Source: Aldehydirespirator sp965220345 (GTDB taxonomy: Bacteria > Actinomycetota > Acidimicrobiia > Acidimicrobiales > Aldehydirespiratoraceae). From it: a stretch of 64,000 nt of DNA. The stretch lies in contig OZ244822.1 in NCBI GenBank assembly GCA_965220345.1, positions 2,604,001 through 2,668,000 on the forward strand. The letters run 5' to 3'. Made by a program: the position numbers and the translations under genes. This document shows positions 63,941 to 64,000 of this stretch, in pieces; within the stretch, counting starts at the first letter, position 1, and each line of letters begins with the position of its first letter. Below the pieces are notes generated by a model, which saw only the letters and a program-made list of their open reading frames with translations, was not told where the DNA came from and ran no database searches.

Positions 63941-64000
63941 CTGTTACTCGCGCTTGTCGAACTGCTCTTGTCACAACTTACATGTATTATTATTATATGC

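Overview
The window is chromosomal DNA of moderate to high GC from an actinobacterium, probably of the class Acidimicrobiia. That reading rests on the run rpsO-pnp-dapB-(SURF1)-dapA-rnj-ftsK followed by rimO-pgsA-cinA, a DUF222/13E12 HNH gene, secreted proteins with SLH-type repeats rich in Pro, Ser and Thr, and a tandem-GNAT protein. The class is an inference; no rRNA gene is present to settle it.

Layout. 1-5.4 kb: the 3' end of a DUF4143 ATPase gene, a secreted HNH nuclease with a 30-bp repeat array, an SLH-repeat surface protein and msrB. 6.2-7.3 kb: recA without an adjacent recX. 7.3-18.4 kb: an accessory region with duplicated 5' ends of a methyltransferase gene, a two-gene restriction-modification system, a graveyard of four IS30-type copies, a DUF222-HNH gene, a frameshifted MazEF-like pair, a Fic protein and a GNAT protein. 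18.4-36.0 kb: the conserved housekeeping block on the minus strand (cinA, pgsA, rimO, capA-like, glutamine cyclotransferase, a cation/calcium exchanger, ftsK, rnj, dapA, SURF1, dapB, pnp, rpsO).

36.4-48 kb: four tandem retropepsin-like aspartic protease genes run tail-to-tail into a four-gene defence-type operon on the minus strand: DUF499 ATPase, a small protein, a DUF1156 DNA methylase and a PLD-SNF2 helicase. The ATPase gene is out of frame at an 11-base G tract (coding strand), and losing one G restores it, so it may be phase-variable. 48-52.8 kb: a formate dehydrogenase operon. Its catalytic gene reads through an in-frame UGA at the selenocysteine position, with an fdhF-like SECIS hairpin behind it. 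Its iron-sulfur N-terminal half is a separate gene at the other end of the operon, beyond a NuoE-NuoF fusion. 52.9-54.6 kb: proS.

54.6-62.8 kb: a one-carbon cluster with an IclR regulator, etfA, etfB and a dimethylglycine/sarcosine dehydrogenase, facing fhs and a MetF-like gene. A near-perfect palindrome in the divergent promoter region is the likely IclR operator. With the formate dehydrogenase this makes a coherent path: N-methyl groups to methylene-THF, formyl-THF, formate and CO2, with electrons entering through ETF and NADH. The window ends with an AbiEi/DUF559-type protein.

The strongest leads are the poly-G tract in the defence ATPase, the aspartic protease array beside that operon, and the split selenocysteine formate dehydrogenase.
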